64,000 nucleotides of DNA. Source: Clostridiales bacterium (GTDB taxonomy: Bacteria; Bacillota; Clostridia; Lachnospirales; Lachnospiraceae). The stretch spans positions 62,001-126,000 of the forward strand of contig JAHAJA010000007.1 in NCBI GenBank assembly GCA_018372435.1, written 5' to 3'. This document shows positions 43,799 through 53,046 of the stretch, one piece after another. Under the pieces are notes generated by a model. The model was not told the origin of the DNA. It saw nothing but the letters and a program-made list of their open reading frames with translations, and ran no database searches. Numbering within the stretch: the first letter of the stretch is position 1; each line of letters starts with the position of its first letter. Made by a program: the position numbers and the translations under genes.

Positions 43799-43803
43799 AA
43801 CCA

Positions 43804-43840
43804 AAAGGGCCAAATTACTTCAATCGTAATTTGGCTCTTT
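43804..43840. terminator. terminator after the SPFH gene
   Basis: AAAGGGCCAAATTAC pairs with GTAATTTGGCTCTTT, one mismatch, around TTCAATC. It lies just after the SPFH stop and before the convergent formate channel gene. Confidence 0.82.
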
Positions 43841-43899
43841 GATTCATATAATATTCTTTTATCTTACTTTATCCTGCAATCTTATTTTATTCTGCAATC

Positions 43900-44742
43900 T
43901 TATTTTATTTTTTTTGATCTATGGCATAAGAACATAATTCCACCAATTATAACTCCACCACCTATGATATTTCCAATCGTAACTGGAATCAAATTATTAA
44001 GGAATGCATTGGATACAGTTAATGAACTAATTTGTTCCTCTGTTAGATGATACACTTCTTTTGCTATTTCCACATATTCATTATTTCTTGCAGCAAACAA
44101 ACCAGCTGGTAAGTAATATGCATTGGCAATACAGTGTTCAAAACCAGAAATTACGAATACGAAAATAGGGAAGAACACTCCAAATATTTTACCAACTACG
44201 TCTTTTGCACTAGCAGCAGTTAAAATTGCTGCACATACAACGATATTACAAAGAATTCCTGATAAGAATCCTTGGAACGGATCTACGTTAGCTTTTGCAA
44301 CCGCATTTTTAATTGTATAGGCACCTAGAGCACCATGATTAAAATCAAATTGTCCTGAGAAATAACACATAGCTGCAACAAATAGTGCCCCAATTAGGTT
44401 TGTTAACCAAATAATCGCAAGATTTTTTGCAATTTTAGCCCAAGATATCTTCTTATCCCAGCCAGCCATAAACAATAAGCAATTACCTGTGAATAATTGT
44501 CCACCAATTAATACAATAAGCATTAAACCAACAGGGAATACCACACCTGCTACTGTCTTTGCAACACCTGGATCGGCTATGTTATGAATAGCTAATAAAC
44601 TTCCTTGTGCACCAATGGCAATAAATAAACCAGCAATCAGACCATATAGTGCCATTTTAACTACTGAATAGTTTGCTTTGTGCGTATAATCATTAATGGT
44701 ATTTTCAATGATTTCGCTTTGCGTATAATAATTTTTTTCCAT
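43900..44742 (-). CDS. formate/nitrite (FNT) family channel
   Basis: A 280-residue channel with six transmembrane helices. The helix-break segments GNCLLFMAGW and GFEHCIANAYYLPAG are diagnostic; the latter carries the conserved pore histidine. FNT pentamers move formate, nitrite or hydrosulfide; formate release fits a mixed-acid fermenter. The ATG at 44742 follows GAGG; an in-frame ATG seven codons earlier lacks a site. A consensus-like promoter lies about 78 nt upstream. Confidence 0.92.
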   Translation of the reverse strand: MEKNYYTQSEIIENTINDYTHKANYSVVKMALYGLIAGLFIAIGAQGSLLAIHNIADPGVAKTVAGVVFPVGLMLIVLIGGQLFTGNCLLFMAGWDKKISWAKIAKNLAIIWLTNLIGALFVAAMCYFSGQFDFNHGALGAYTIKNAVAKANVDPFQGFLSGILCNIVVCAAILTAASAKDVVGKIFGVFFPIFVFVISGFEHCIANAYYLPAGLFAARNNEYVEIAKEVYHLTEEQISSLTVSNAFLNNLIPVTIGNIIGGGVIIGGIMFLCHRSKKIK

Positions 44743-44819
44743 ACTTAACCTCATTTTGATCATTTTGATTTGCTATGTATTATTTCTACTTTATCTTTAT
44801 TAATAATACATCATTCAAC

Positions 44820-44848
44820 ATTATAATAAGCTATTCAACATTTAGCAA
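44820..44848 (-). promoter_or_regulatory. promoter of the FNT channel gene
   Basis: TATAAT (44820-44825) and TTGCTA (44843-44848) are separated by 17 bp on the minus strand. The direct repeat ATTCAACATT occurs twice around the promoter. In the rest of the 44743-45105 gap I see only the MerR-type promoter. Confidence 0.6.
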
Positions 44849-45034
44849 ATGCAAATCGCTGTAAATGATAGGATTTCTTGTACTTTTTTCAGAACATAAG
44901 ACGTTTTATTGTTTTCTAAGCTATTTTTTAGCAAAAAAGGCTTTCTCTATACATCGGTATGATTAGTAAGCTTTAAACTTGAATAGATTTCCATATCATG
45001 TTATTTTTATGTGTATTATGTAGACTTTATCATA

Positions 45035-45065
45035 TTGACTTTACCCTTAGGGTAAGGTGTAAGAT
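45035..45065 (+). promoter_or_regulatory. MerR-type promoter with 19-bp spacer and operator
   Basis: TTGACT (45035-45040) and TAAGAT (45060-45065) are separated by 19 bp, and the dyad TTACCC-TTA-GGGTAA fills the spacer. This over-long spacer with a central dyad is the classic target of MerR activators, which twist the DNA to realign the elements. It lies 40 nt before the merR start. Confidence 0.8.
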
Positions 45066-45105
45066 AAATGTAAGCATATAGGATACGCTTAGAGGAGGAG
45101 AATCT

Positions 45106-45939
45106 ATGTTATCGATTGGAGAGTTTTCAAATATATGTAAAGTGTCTACAAAGACGCTTCGTTATTATGCTGAAATAGGGTTACTTCTGCCCGATGAAAT
45201 CAACTCTGAAAATGGTTATCGATATTATTCTATCGAACAATTAGAAACGATGTTATTTATCAACCGACTAAAATCATACAATTTTTCTTTAGAGGAAATA
45301 AAAACCATACTTGAATCAGAAGAATTACAGGACGAAAAACTTTACTTAGAACTTACCAGAAAGAAAAAAGAGATTGAGAAACAAGTGCAGGAATTCGAAA
45401 AAACTTTAGACCAATTAAATACTGATCTATCAAACTTGAAACAGGGTAAATCAATTATGTCCTATATGGAAAGCATTGATATTCAGCTTGTAGAAGTACC
45501 AATGATGTATCTTCTTTCTATCCGAAAAATGGTCCATGAACACGAAGTTGCTGAAGAATATGGCAATTGCTTTCGTAAATTATTTAGGAAAACTCAAGTC
45601 GACAAATTAACTGTACTCGCTCCACCAATGGTACTTTTTCACAGCGAAGAATTTAGTCCATTTGGTTTAGATATTGAATTTGCTATTCCTGTAAAAGAGT
45701 ATGTTACAGGTACAAGAGATTTCTACCCAGGGCTATGCTTAAAAACAGTTTTGAATGGCCCTTATTCTGACCTATCTTCTGTATACACGAAACAGCGTGA
45801 ATGGGCAGAAAAGGAAGGCTATGAATCTAACAATGCCCTTTATGAAGTATATGTAACCGACCCTTCTGGGGTTTCACAAGAAAGTGAACTTATAACTGAG
45901 ATTTATTATCCTGTTAAAAAGAAATCTTCAAATATTTAG
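45106..45939 (+). CDS. MerR-family regulator with GyrI-like effector domain
   Basis: A 277-residue regulator: winged helix (1-70; TLRYYAEIGLLLPDEINSENG), dimerisation coiled coil (about 80-120), and a GyrI/BmrR-type ligand domain (about 125-270). Multidrug-sensing MerR proteins have this plan. GAGGAGG precedes the ATG, and a 19-bp-spacer promoter lies upstream, so it should autoactivate. A serine hydrolase gene follows after 86 nt and is probably the regulated partner. Confidence 0.9.
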   Translation: MLSIGEFSNICKVSTKTLRYYAEIGLLLPDEINSENGYRYYSIEQLETMLFINRLKSYNFSLEEIKTILESEELQDEKLYLELTRKKKEIEKQVQEFEKTLDQLNTDLSNLKQGKSIMSYMESIDIQLVEVPMMYLLSIRKMVHEHEVAEEYGNCFRKLFRKTQVDKLTVLAPPMVLFHSEEFSPFGLDIEFAIPVKEYVTGTRDFYPGLCLKTVLNGPYSDLSSVYTKQREWAEKEGYESNNALYEVYVTDPSGVSQESELITEIYYPVKKKSSNI

Positions 45940-46025
45940 ATCAAGAAACCAAGACTACGTAACATACCCTGTAAAAACAAAAACGATTGAGTGAAAAGAT
46001 AATAAAGGATAAAGGAGAGAATTAT

Positions 46026-47024
46026 ATGAATACATCCTACGGATTAGAAAAAGTGACAGCGCTTGATAAGATAATAAACAATGATTATAGCAATATTGCA
46101 GGTATAGTTGTATTAAAAGACGGTAAAACACTATATGAAAAATACTTTAATGAATGCACTGTTACTAGCCGTATCCATGTTTATTCCGTTACCAAAAGTA
46201 TTCTATCCATATTGATTGGGATTGCCATCGACAAAGGGTACATCAAAAGTATCAACCAAAAAATATTGGACTTTTTCCCTGACTATATAATTAAAAGAGG
46301 AGAAAAAACAATACAGAATGTTACACTTAAGAATTTGCTGACAATGACAGCTCCGTATAAATATAAGTTTGCTCCCTATATAAAGTATTTCACCAGTGAT
46401 GACGGGGTAAAATTTACGCTTGATTTATTAGGTGGTAAGGGGCAAATCGGGGAATTTAGATATACTCCGCTAATAGGGCCAGATATTTTGTCGGGTATTC
46501 TTGTAAAAGCAACTGGGCAATCTGTACTTGATTTCGCAACAGAACATTTATTCTTACCACTGGGAATTACTGCCCTGAGTAATGTGACTTTTCATAGTAA
46601 AGAGGAGCAACTCGCATTTAATAAAGCTAAAAATATCAGCGGTTGGGTTGCTGACGGGGCTGGAACTAATACAGCAGGATGGGGGCTTACTCTCTCTCCT
46701 ACGGATATGGCAAAGATCGGTCAATTGTACTTAGATAACGGAATGTGGAATGGAGAACAAATTGTATCTGCAAGATGGGTAGATGAGAGTACAAAGGAAC
46801 ATAGTAGATGGGAAAAACGCAATCTAGCATATGGCTATCTGTGGTGGATTATTGATGATAAAGAACATTCCTTTGCAGCCATGGGAGATGGAGGAAATGT
46901 GATTTATGTTAATACTAAGAAAAAGATAGTAATTTCTATCGCATCACTTTTTGAACAAAAGGTCAAGGATAGACTGGAATTTATAAAAGAGTATATTGAA
47001 CCAATGTTTGAGAATTACGAATAG
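46026..47024 (+). CDS. beta-lactamase-fold serine hydrolase
   Basis: A 332-residue protein of the class C beta-lactamase/esterase family. The SxxK motif is SVTKS (about residue 55), and the later WGLTLSP and GDGG segments fit the family. It has no signal peptide, so it acts in the cytoplasm, which argues against a secreted penicillinase. The ATG follows AAGGAGAGAA; the frame extends 13 codons upstream without a site. It is downstream of merR and ends at a strong terminator. Confidence 0.85.
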   Translation: MNTSYGLEKVTALDKIINNDYSNIAGIVVLKDGKTLYEKYFNECTVTSRIHVYSVTKSILSILIGIAIDKGYIKSINQKILDFFPDYIIKRGEKTIQNVTLKNLLTMTAPYKYKFAPYIKYFTSDDGVKFTLDLLGGKGQIGEFRYTPLIGPDILSGILVKATGQSVLDFATEHLFLPLGITALSNVTFHSKEEQLAFNKAKNISGWVADGAGTNTAGWGLTLSPTDMAKIGQLYLDNGMWNGEQIVSARWVDESTKEHSRWEKRNLAYGYLWWIIDDKEHSFAAMGDGGNVIYVNTKKKIVISIASLFEQKVKDRLEFIKEYIEPMFENYE

Positions 47025-47081
47025 TGAATCCCTAAAGTAAACGTATGATACTCATTATATGTAGAGTATAGTTTGGAATAA

Positions 47082-47126
47082 AAAATGTCGGTAAAACCTA
47101 TAAATACAGGTTATACCGACACTTTT
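47082..47126. terminator. terminator after the serine hydrolase gene
   Basis: TGTCGGTAAAACCT pairs with AGGTTATACCGACA with one mismatch and A/T tracts on both sides, 60 nt beyond the stop. Confidence 0.85.
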
Positions 47127-47228
47127 CAACTTATGAAACGTTATTCAGAAACTATATGATTCTTAACAAAAACTACGCTTTCTAATGCCAGCAGACGGTG
47201 GATACATGCTGACACCTTATTCAGAAGA

Positions 47229-48212
47229 TTATTTAAGTTTAACAGGTAATAATAAATCTAACTGTCCATCGATACCGTTTTCTGGCCAGCCCATGTGTGC
47301 TGAATAGATCCAATTAAGATGTTCTTCAAGACATCCTCCCATGATTTCTTCACCAAGTTCGCTGTAATTAGCTTCATACTTATCACTATTGTGTACCCAT
47401 TCTGCTAAATCCGACCATTCATTAAAATTAGGAAATGTAATAGTATGGGCAGCATATAACCCTCCCTTAAAAAACTTCTTAGTAAAAGGTGCACAAACTT
47501 CCATATCCTCAGGAATTGTTATCAAATCCTCATATCCATGAAATTCTCTATCTTCTGATGGATTCGGATGGTTAAATCCAAACATTCTCGCATCTGGTTT
47601 TATTTCATAAATCTTGTTATCCTGAACGAATTTACTCATCTGTTCCCCAACTACCTCTTCTGGGTTTTCACCCACATAATGATAGGAAGCCACTGTACAA
47701 GGTGGTAACAACACCATTCTTACCTCCAGGTTTTTATTCAAAGTTTCATTTGCTTTATTAAGTTCATTCATTGACCGTTCCTCCTTTAGATTTAATTTCG
47801 AAAGGCAAAGAGTATCCACGACCTTTATTAGTTCACTAACCTCCAACAAATCCAACCTTATATTGTTTTGTAAGCTTATACTAAGCCTGGATACAAAAAC
47901 TTTCAAGATATCCCGTATGGTACTAAGGGCATTAATTTCATCTTCAATTTCATTAATATTTTCTTGAAATATATTGAGTGTATCCACTTGTTCTTTATCC
48001 TCGAATATAAATGCAATTTGCTTCAGAGGAATATGTAGCTTACGGAGTACGATGATTTGTTGTAGGCGCCTTACAGCAATTTCATCATACATTCGATATG
48101 CATAGTCCTCCCTACGGTGACTGGCTAGAAGTCCCATTTTTTCATAATAACGAAGCATTCGAGTTGATACATCAAATGTTTTAGATAGTTGGCTGATAGT
48201 CATTGTTTTCAT
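47229..48212 (-). CDS. MerR-family regulator with GyrI-like domain
   Basis: A 327-residue MerR protein: winged helix (about 1-70; TRMLRYYEKMGLLASHRR), coiled coil, and a long C-terminal effector domain beginning VRMVLLPPCTVASYHYVG. The ATG at 48212 follows AGGAG; eight in-frame codons upstream are not used. It lies 57 nt downstream of a GNAT gene whose promoter has the 19-bp MerR spacer. The pair therefore looks like an autoregulated resistance or detoxification unit. Confidence 0.88.
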   Translation of the reverse strand: MKTMTISQLSKTFDVSTRMLRYYEKMGLLASHRREDYAYRMYDEIAVRRLQQIIVLRKLHIPLKQIAFIFEDKEQVDTLNIFQENINEIEDEINALSTIRDILKVFVSRLSISLQNNIRLDLLEVSELIKVVDTLCLSKLNLKEERSMNELNKANETLNKNLEVRMVLLPPCTVASYHYVGENPEEVVGEQMSKFVQDNKIYEIKPDARMFGFNHPNPSEDREFHGYEDLITIPEDMEVCAPFTKKFFKGGLYAAHTITFPNFNEWSDLAEWVHNSDKYEANYSELGEEIMGGCLEEHLNWIYSAHMGWPENGIDGQLDLLLPVKLK

Positions 48213-48269
48213 GCACTCATCTCCTTTCAAAATCATAATTACTATACAATTGAATGCTAGTAAGTACTT

Positions 48270-48731
48270 CTATTTTTGAAATTTCTCATATATGAATAAT
48301 TTAAAATCCTTTCCCGTATCTGGGACTTCTTCACCAGTTTTTACATACCCCATCTTTTCATAGAAATGGTGGTTTCTAAAGCTTAAATACGGAGTGTCTA
48401 ATATCCAAGACTTGGCATCCGAATATTTTCCCTCAATCAGTTTCATTACCTGTTGTCCGATTCCTTGATTCTGATAGGCTGGAAGAATAAAGATTGTTCC
48501 AATCATATAACGTCCGTTTTTATTATCAAATATTACGGTTCCTCCTATTAGCTTTCCCTCCTTTAAGATCTCGTAAGGATAACCCTGATGGATATAACGA
48601 AGTCTACGGTGCTCTATGTCTATAAGGGGTGGATAATCTCCATATCTACTCTTATCCTCTTCAAAAGACTGTATTGCTACTTCTGTAAATTCATCCATAT
48701 TATTGTTTACTAGTTTAACTAACTCTATCAT
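48270..48731 (-). CDS. GNAT-family N-acetyltransferase
   Basis: A 153-residue single-domain acetyltransferase. The acetyl-CoA loop is YQNQGIGQQVMKLIE (about residues 103-117) and the family's C-terminal HHFYEKMGY is present. AAAGGAGG precedes the ATG. It is first in an operon with a MerR regulator and driven by a MerR-type promoter, suggesting that it acetylates the compound the regulator senses. The substrate is unknown. Confidence 0.9.
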   Translation of the reverse strand: MIELVKLVNNNMDEFTEVAIQSFEEDKSRYGDYPPLIDIEHRRLRYIHQGYPYEILKEGKLIGGTVIFDNKNGRYMIGTIFILPAYQNQGIGQQVMKLIEGKYSDAKSWILDTPYLSFRNHHFYEKMGYVKTGEEVPDTGKDFKLFIYEKFQK

Positions 48732-48773
48732 ATTTACCTCCTTTTACTTTATTTTTTATTAACTTACATATTC

Positions 48774-48804
48774 ATTCTAAAGTACGACACAGTGTCAAAG
48801 TCAA
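48774..48804 (-). promoter_or_regulatory. MerR-type promoter of the GNAT-merR operon
   Basis: TTGACT and TAGAAT on the minus strand are separated by 19 bp, and the dyad GACAC-T-GTGTC lies inside the spacer. This is the MerR activation geometry, 43 nt before the GNAT start, with the merR gene second in the operon. Confidence 0.75.
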
Positions 48805-48822
48805 GAAGGTTTTGAAAAGCAT

Positions 48823-48855
48823 AAAAAAACCAACTCAAACAAATCAGCTGAGTTG
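48823..48855 (-). terminator. terminator after the YciI-like gene
   Basis: CAACTCA pairs with TGAGTTG and a T7 tract follows on the minus strand. It lies 50 nt beyond the YciI-like stop. Confidence 0.75.
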
Positions 48856-48905
48856 ATTCTTCTATGCATTAATACTTCTATATGTATTAATAATATTCTA
48901 TGAGC

Positions 48906-49202
48906 TTATTTCATATCAAACCATTCAGCTGGGGATTGGTTAATATAATGAGGCATATACTCAATTACTCTATACTCTTGTATTCCTGCTACTCGAAACG
49001 GCTCAGCGGATAAATATTCCTCTACTTGTTCGAGAGATTCTGCCTTCATGATAAATAATCCACCACTCATATCAGACTTAAGCCCAGACATTACTATTAA
49101 CCCTGCGTCCATTGCTTTTTGAGAATACGCTATATGTTCTTGCATTTTGCTTTCTTCAACTTGTTCTTTACTTAGTGTTCCTTCAACTATAAAACATTTC
49201 AT
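48906..49202 (-). CDS. YciI-like protein
   Basis: A 98-residue YCII/dimeric ferredoxin-like fold protein. It shows the typical AYSQKAMDAGLIVMSG helix and the AEPFRVAGIQEYRVIEY end, where 'DPF...G' is the family mark. Small YciI-like proteins are mostly uncharacterised, and some act as enzymes on small carbonyl compounds. AAGGAAG precedes the ATG. It is monocistronic with its own terminator. Confidence 0.8.
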   Translation of the reverse strand: MKCFIVEGTLSKEQVEESKMQEHIAYSQKAMDAGLIVMSGLKSDMSGGLFIMKAESLEQVEEYLSAEPFRVAGIQEYRVIEYMPHYINQSPAEWFDMK

Positions 49203-49376
49203 TTTATCATTCTTCCTTTCTTGGTATAGTCACGGCTATATATTAAAATTCATTCTAGACTAAATTATCGTATCTACCTTATTCTCCATACATAGTATAT
49301 CACAATTACATACATATTATTATCTTTATCATCAATCTCTTCAGTAAAATATATAATAGGAAATTCTCTTACCAAA

Positions 49377-49458
49377 AAAAGATGAATCAATTTGAAGTAT
49401 TCTCAAATGTTTGTCAAGCAAACTTGCATCTGGGAATCTTTCAATCTTGATTCATCTT
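49377..49458 (-). terminator. long terminator hairpin of the amino-acid importer operon
   Basis: AAGATGAATCAA at the left pairs with TTGATTCATCTT at the right around a 50-nt partly paired loop, with a T7 tract on the minus strand. It lies 10-90 nt beyond the ATPase stop. Confidence 0.72.
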
Positions 49459-49466
49459 ATTATGAT

Positions 49467-50216
49467 CTATAATACTTTACTTAAAAAGTTTTGTAAACGT
49501 TCACTCTTAGGATGTGAAAACAATTCTTCAGGAGTATCCTCCTCAACGATTTGTCCTTGGTCCATAAAAATCACTCTACTTGCTACTTCCCTTGCAAATC
49601 CCATTTCATGAGTAACAACCACCATGGTCATATTATCTTCTGCAAGCTCTCTCATAACACCAAGAACTTCACCAACCATCTCTGGATCTAGAGCAGATGT
49701 TGGTTCGTCAAATAACATCACCTCTGGTTTCATACATAAAGAACGTACAATTGCAATACGCTGTTTTTGTCCACCGGATAATTGCGATGGATACGCATCA
49801 GCACGATCCTCTAATCCTACACGCTTAAGTAAGCGCATAGCTTCCTTCTCAGCATCTGCCTTACTCACTCCTTGTAATTTCATTGGAGCAATGGTAAGGT
49901 TTTGTAAGATAGTCATATGAGGAAATAGATTGAAATGTTGGAATACCATTCCCATCTTCTGGCGTAAAGCATTAACATTCACACCCTTTTTCGTCAACTC
50001 ATTCCCTTCGAAAAAGATCTGGCCTGATGTTGGAGTCTCTAATAGATTCAAACATCTTAGAAAGGTACTTTTTCCAGAGCCAGAAGGTCCAATAATAAAT
50101 ACTACTTCACCTTTATTAATATCACAGTTTACATCATTTAAGGCAAATTTTTCTCCAAACTGTTTCTTTATGTTTTTTACTTGAATGAGAGAATCTCCGA
50201 TATTAGTGTGCTCCAT
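49467..50216 (-). CDS. polar amino-acid ABC importer ATPase (GlnQ/ArtP type)
   Basis: A 249-residue ATPase with Walker [10 protein letters not shown], signature LSGGQKQR, Walker [20 protein letters not shown] and [12 protein letters not shown], the standard set of the GlnQ/HisP family. It overlaps the permease gene by 2-14 nt depending on the start and is last in the operon. The binding protein and ARG-box-like repeats upstream hint at a basic amino acid such as arginine. Confidence 0.94.
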   Translation of the reverse strand: MEHTNIGDSLIQVKNIKKQFGEKFALNDVNCDINKGEVVFIIGPSGSGKSTFLRCLNLLETPTSGQIFFEGNELTKKGVNVNALRQKMGMVFQHFNLFPHMTILQNLTIAPMKLQGVSKADAEKEAMRLLKRVGLEDRADAYPSQLSGGQKQRIAIVRSLCMKPEVMLFDEPTSALDPEMVGEVLGVMRELAEDNMTMVVVTHEMGFAREVASRVIFMDQGQIVEEDTPEELFSHPKSERLQNFLSKVL

Positions 50217-50904
50217 TGTTCAATCTCCTCTCTAATCGTCCTACTAAGAAAGTAAAAATCATAACAAGTACAAGATAGATAGCTGCTACCCCGAATAGCG
50301 GTAAGAATGCCGAATATGTCTGACTTCTTATAATATCTCCTGCTTTTGTTAAATCAGCAAGTGCGATATAGCCTGATACTGACGTTTCTTTTAACAATAC
50401 GATGAATTCATTACCGAGCGCTGGCAATACATTCTTGATTGCTTGTGGCATTATAATATATCGCATCGTTTGCATGTAATTAAACCCTAAACTTCTACCT
50501 GCTTCGAACTGACCTTCGTCAATAGACATAATGCCACTTCGGATAATTTCAGCTACATATGCACCGGAATTTATACCGAATGCAATTACAGCCACAAATA
50601 CTTTGTCAATTCGAACACTACCAAATACAACGAAATAAATAATTAATAACTGTATTACAACTGGTGTTCCACGAAAAACCGTAAGGTATATCTTACATAA
50701 AACATTTAATATCTTACATTTTCCTGTCTTGTCGTGGGTAGATCGTATCATCCCAACTATAAAACCAATGCAGATACCTATTAATACTGCTAAAAATGTA
50801 ATCGTCAACGTAACTTTAAGACCATCTACGATATACATCCAACGATCTTTCTCTATAAAATTCTGCGTAAATTGATCGATGATTTTCTCCATTTTTATAT
50901 CCAT
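50203..50904 (-). CDS. polar amino-acid ABC importer permease
   Basis: A His/Glu/Gln/Arg/opine-type permease of about 233 residues with five or six helices and the loop [22 protein letters not shown] that docks to the ATPase. Start choice is uncertain: GTG at 50913 and ATGs at 50904 and 50892 are all in frame and none has a strong site. It is the middle gene of the SBP-permease-ATPase operon. Confidence 0.92.
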   Translation of the reverse strand: MDIKMEKIIDQFTQNFIEKDRWMYIVDGLKVTLTITFLAVLIGICIGFIVGMIRSTHDKTGKCKILNVLCKIYLTVFRGTPVVIQLLIIYFVVFGSVRIDKVFVAVIAFGINSGAYVAEIIRSGIMSIDEGQFEAGRSLGFNYMQTMRYIIMPQAIKNVLPALGNEFIVLLKETSVSGYIALADLTKAGDIIRSQTYSAFLPLFGVAAIYLVLVMIFTFLVGRLERRLNNGAH

Positions 50905-51013
50905 GCCTATCACAATCTATCTTGTGATACTGCTAAACCATTTAAGTTGGCATAATACAACGCATGGCTCCTTTCATATAATTCAAACTACTATAGGTCC
51001 TATATGCGGTTAA

Positions 51014-51745
51014 TTAGTCTTCATTGATATATTTATCAATAATTTTTTGAAGTTCACCAGATTCTTTTAGCTTATCTAAAGATTTATTGATTTGTTTTTG
51101 AAGTTCTGAGTTACCTTTTTTGATTGCTATTGCATACTCTTCAACTGCAAATTCTTCTTTTACGATTTCGATATCTTCACTTTGACTAACGAATACTTTA
51201 GCTGGCTCATTATCAATGATTACTGCATCGATCTTTCCTTGACTTAATGCCTGCACTGCTTCAAAGCCTTTATTGTAACGTTCTACTGTAGCATCTTTTA
51301 CATCATCTGCATATATATCGCCAGTTGTTCCTAATTGCACGCCAATTGTCTTACCTTCTAAATCATTTGCTGTAGTAATAGCACTACCCTTTTTCACAAT
51401 AATAACCTGTGTTGCTGTTGTATAAGAATTACTGAAATCCACGTTCTCTAAACGATCTGGCATAGCTGTCATTCCCGCTAAACCGATATCCGCTTTGCCT
51501 GATTGTACCGCTGTTATAATTGAATCAAACGCCATATCTTCGATAACTAATTCTTTTCCTAGATCATCTGCTATCGCTTGTGCAATTTCAATGTCGATAC
51601 CTTTGAAATCACTTCCTTCAAGATATTCATATGGTGGAAACTCTGCATTCGTTGCCATTACTAATGTATCTTTTTTTGAGCCACATGCCATCGTAGAGAT
51701 TGCCATTGCTACTAATAATCCTGTTAATACTAATTTTTTCTTCAT
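51014..51745 (-). CDS. amino-acid ABC importer binding protein
   Basis: A 243-residue solute-binding protein with an N-terminal lipoprotein signal (MAISTMACGSK; cysteine near 21) and the PBPb fold: ATNAEFPPYEYLEG, GIDIEIAQAIADDLG, AGMTAMPDRLENVDFS. These are the hallmarks of arginine/lysine/glutamine binders. AGGGGAAA precedes the ATG. It heads the operon and lies downstream of the ARG-box-like region. Confidence 0.93.
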   Translation of the reverse strand: MKKKLVLTGLLVAMAISTMACGSKKDTLVMATNAEFPPYEYLEGSDFKGIDIEIAQAIADDLGKELVIEDMAFDSIITAVQSGKADIGLAGMTAMPDRLENVDFSNSYTTATQVIIVKKGSAITTANDLEGKTIGVQLGTTGDIYADDVKDATVERYNKGFEAVQALSQGKIDAVIIDNEPAKVFVSQSEDIEIVKEEFAVEEYAIAIKKGNSELQKQINKSLDKLKESGELQKIIDKYINED

Positions 51746-51910
51746 TTAATTTCCCCTTTTCTTTTCCTTTTCCTTATAATTTCAGATAATATGAAACTCA
51801 TAGTAGACTATAAAATAGTTATCATGCATTAGAATAATTTCCAATAATGAAAACTAATTTTTGTCATTTACTTAGTATATTCTAATTATAACGTATATTC
51901 ATTAAAAATC

Positions 51911-52048
51911 AAGTATAAAAATACATAATCATGCATATTTTTATAGTTTTGTGTATATTTATGTATTTGGCAACATATATATTTATTTTTATGCATATTT
52001 TATATAGTTCATGCATTTTTATTCTAGTTTTATGCAGTTTATATTCAT
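51911..52048 (-). promoter_or_regulatory. array of ARG-box-like near-palindromes
   Basis: In this AT-rich part of the 51746-52118 gap, 16-19-bp near-palindromes recur: AAGTATAAAAATACAT (51911-51926), CATGCATATTTTTATAG (51930-51946), TGTGTATATTTATGTAT (51950-51966), TTATGCATATTTTATATAG (51989-52007) and TTCATGCATTTTTATTC (52008-52024). They fit the WTGCATW4ATGCAW-like form of clostridial ArgR sites. They start 165 bp before the binding-protein gene. Another ATGCAT is at 51824. Confidence 0.45.
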
Positions 52049-52118
52049 TGTCTTCACACTACTGCTGGACTTTTGCTTCTTACGGAAGGTGCAAGTAATT
52101 TCATTCAACAACAAAATA

Positions 52119-52160
52119 TGCGTGTTACAAATAGTATCATACCCTATTTTGTAACACGCA
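52119..52160. terminator. terminator of the sugar importer operon
   Basis: TGCGTGTTACAAA pairs perfectly with TTTGTAACACGCA around a 16-nt loop that adds further pairs, with T-rich flanks. It lies 20 nt beyond the last permease gene. Confidence 0.85.
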
Positions 52161-52179
52161 CATTTTTTCACCTTATGTA

Positions 52180-53034
52180 TTAACCTTTTACAGCTCCAGC
52201 TGTTAATCCTTCTACAATTTGATTACTGAAGATACAATAAACTACAATTGTTGGTGCTATTGCAATGATAATAGCCGCAAACATTTGAACGTAATTCGTT
52301 GAATACGGCCCAACGAAATATGTCAATGTTACAGGAAGTGTCTTTTTCGCGGCATCGGATATAAATACCATAGCAAGAAGTAATTCATTCCAATTCGCTA
52401 CGAATGTCATAAGACCAGCAACAAACATACCTGTCTTAGCTAGTGGTAATCCAATCCTACCAAAACATCCATAAATAGAACATCCATCAATACATGCTGC
52501 CTCAAACAACTCTTTCGGCATACTTTTGAAGAATCCCGTCATCAAGAAGATTGTCATTGGCAAAGAGAATGTAATGTATGGTAAAATTAAACCAATCAAT
52601 GAGTTAGTTAAGTTAAGTCCAGAAAATCTAACGAATAAAGGAATCAATACACAATGAACAGGAACCATCATCCCAATTAAGAAAAAGGACATAACAGTGG
52701 AAGAAAATTTCCATTTCATGCGTCCAATTGCGAAAGCCGCCATTGCCCCAACGAATAAACTAACAACTAGAGAGATCCCACACACTATTGCTGAGTTTAA
52801 AGTTGCAATACCTAACTTACCATTATTCCAAGCAAAAGAGAAATTCTTGAACTGCCAAACTTCCGGTAATGAAAAAGGATTCGCAAACACTTCTCCATTT
52901 GTCTTAAACGAAACAGACAGCATCCATAATAAAGGCAGAATATATACTAATGCCAGGACACATAACAAAATATATATCAATATCTTAACGGGACTTATTG
53001 GTTTATTCAACTTCTTATTCTTATTCACGCTCAT
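52180..53034 (-). CDS. sugar ABC importer permease (MalG-type)
   Basis: A 284-residue permease with six helices and the EAA loop EAACIDGCSIYGCFGRIGLPLAK. It belongs to the CUT1 family that imports oligosaccharides together with a MalF-type partner. GGAGG precedes the ATG, 12 nt after the partner gene. The operon has no ATPase, so a shared MsmK-type ATPase encoded elsewhere is expected, as known for other Firmicutes. Confidence 0.93.
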   Translation of the reverse strand: MSVNKNKKLNKPISPVKILIYILLCVLALVYILPLLWMLSVSFKTNGEVFANPFSLPEVWQFKNFSFAWNNGKLGIATLNSAIVCGISLVVSLFVGAMAAFAIGRMKWKFSSTVMSFFLIGMMVPVHCVLIPLFVRFSGLNLTNSLIGLILPYITFSLPMTIFLMTGFFKSMPKELFEAACIDGCSIYGCFGRIGLPLAKTGMFVAGLMTFVANWNELLLAMVFISDAAKKTLPVTLTYFVGPYSTNYVQMFAAIIIAIAPTIVVYCIFSNQIVEGLTAGAVKG

Positions 53035-53046
53035 CTTTAATACCTC

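Noticed and set aside
47140..47228. 24-codon GTG frame after the second merR gene
   Set aside because: AAGGTG lies upstream but the peptide matches nothing I know and there is no terminator or promoter of its own.
49377..49458. Structured regulatory RNA downstream of the amino-acid importer
   Set aside because: The outer stem and T7 tract are explained by a terminator; no known riboswitch core is present.
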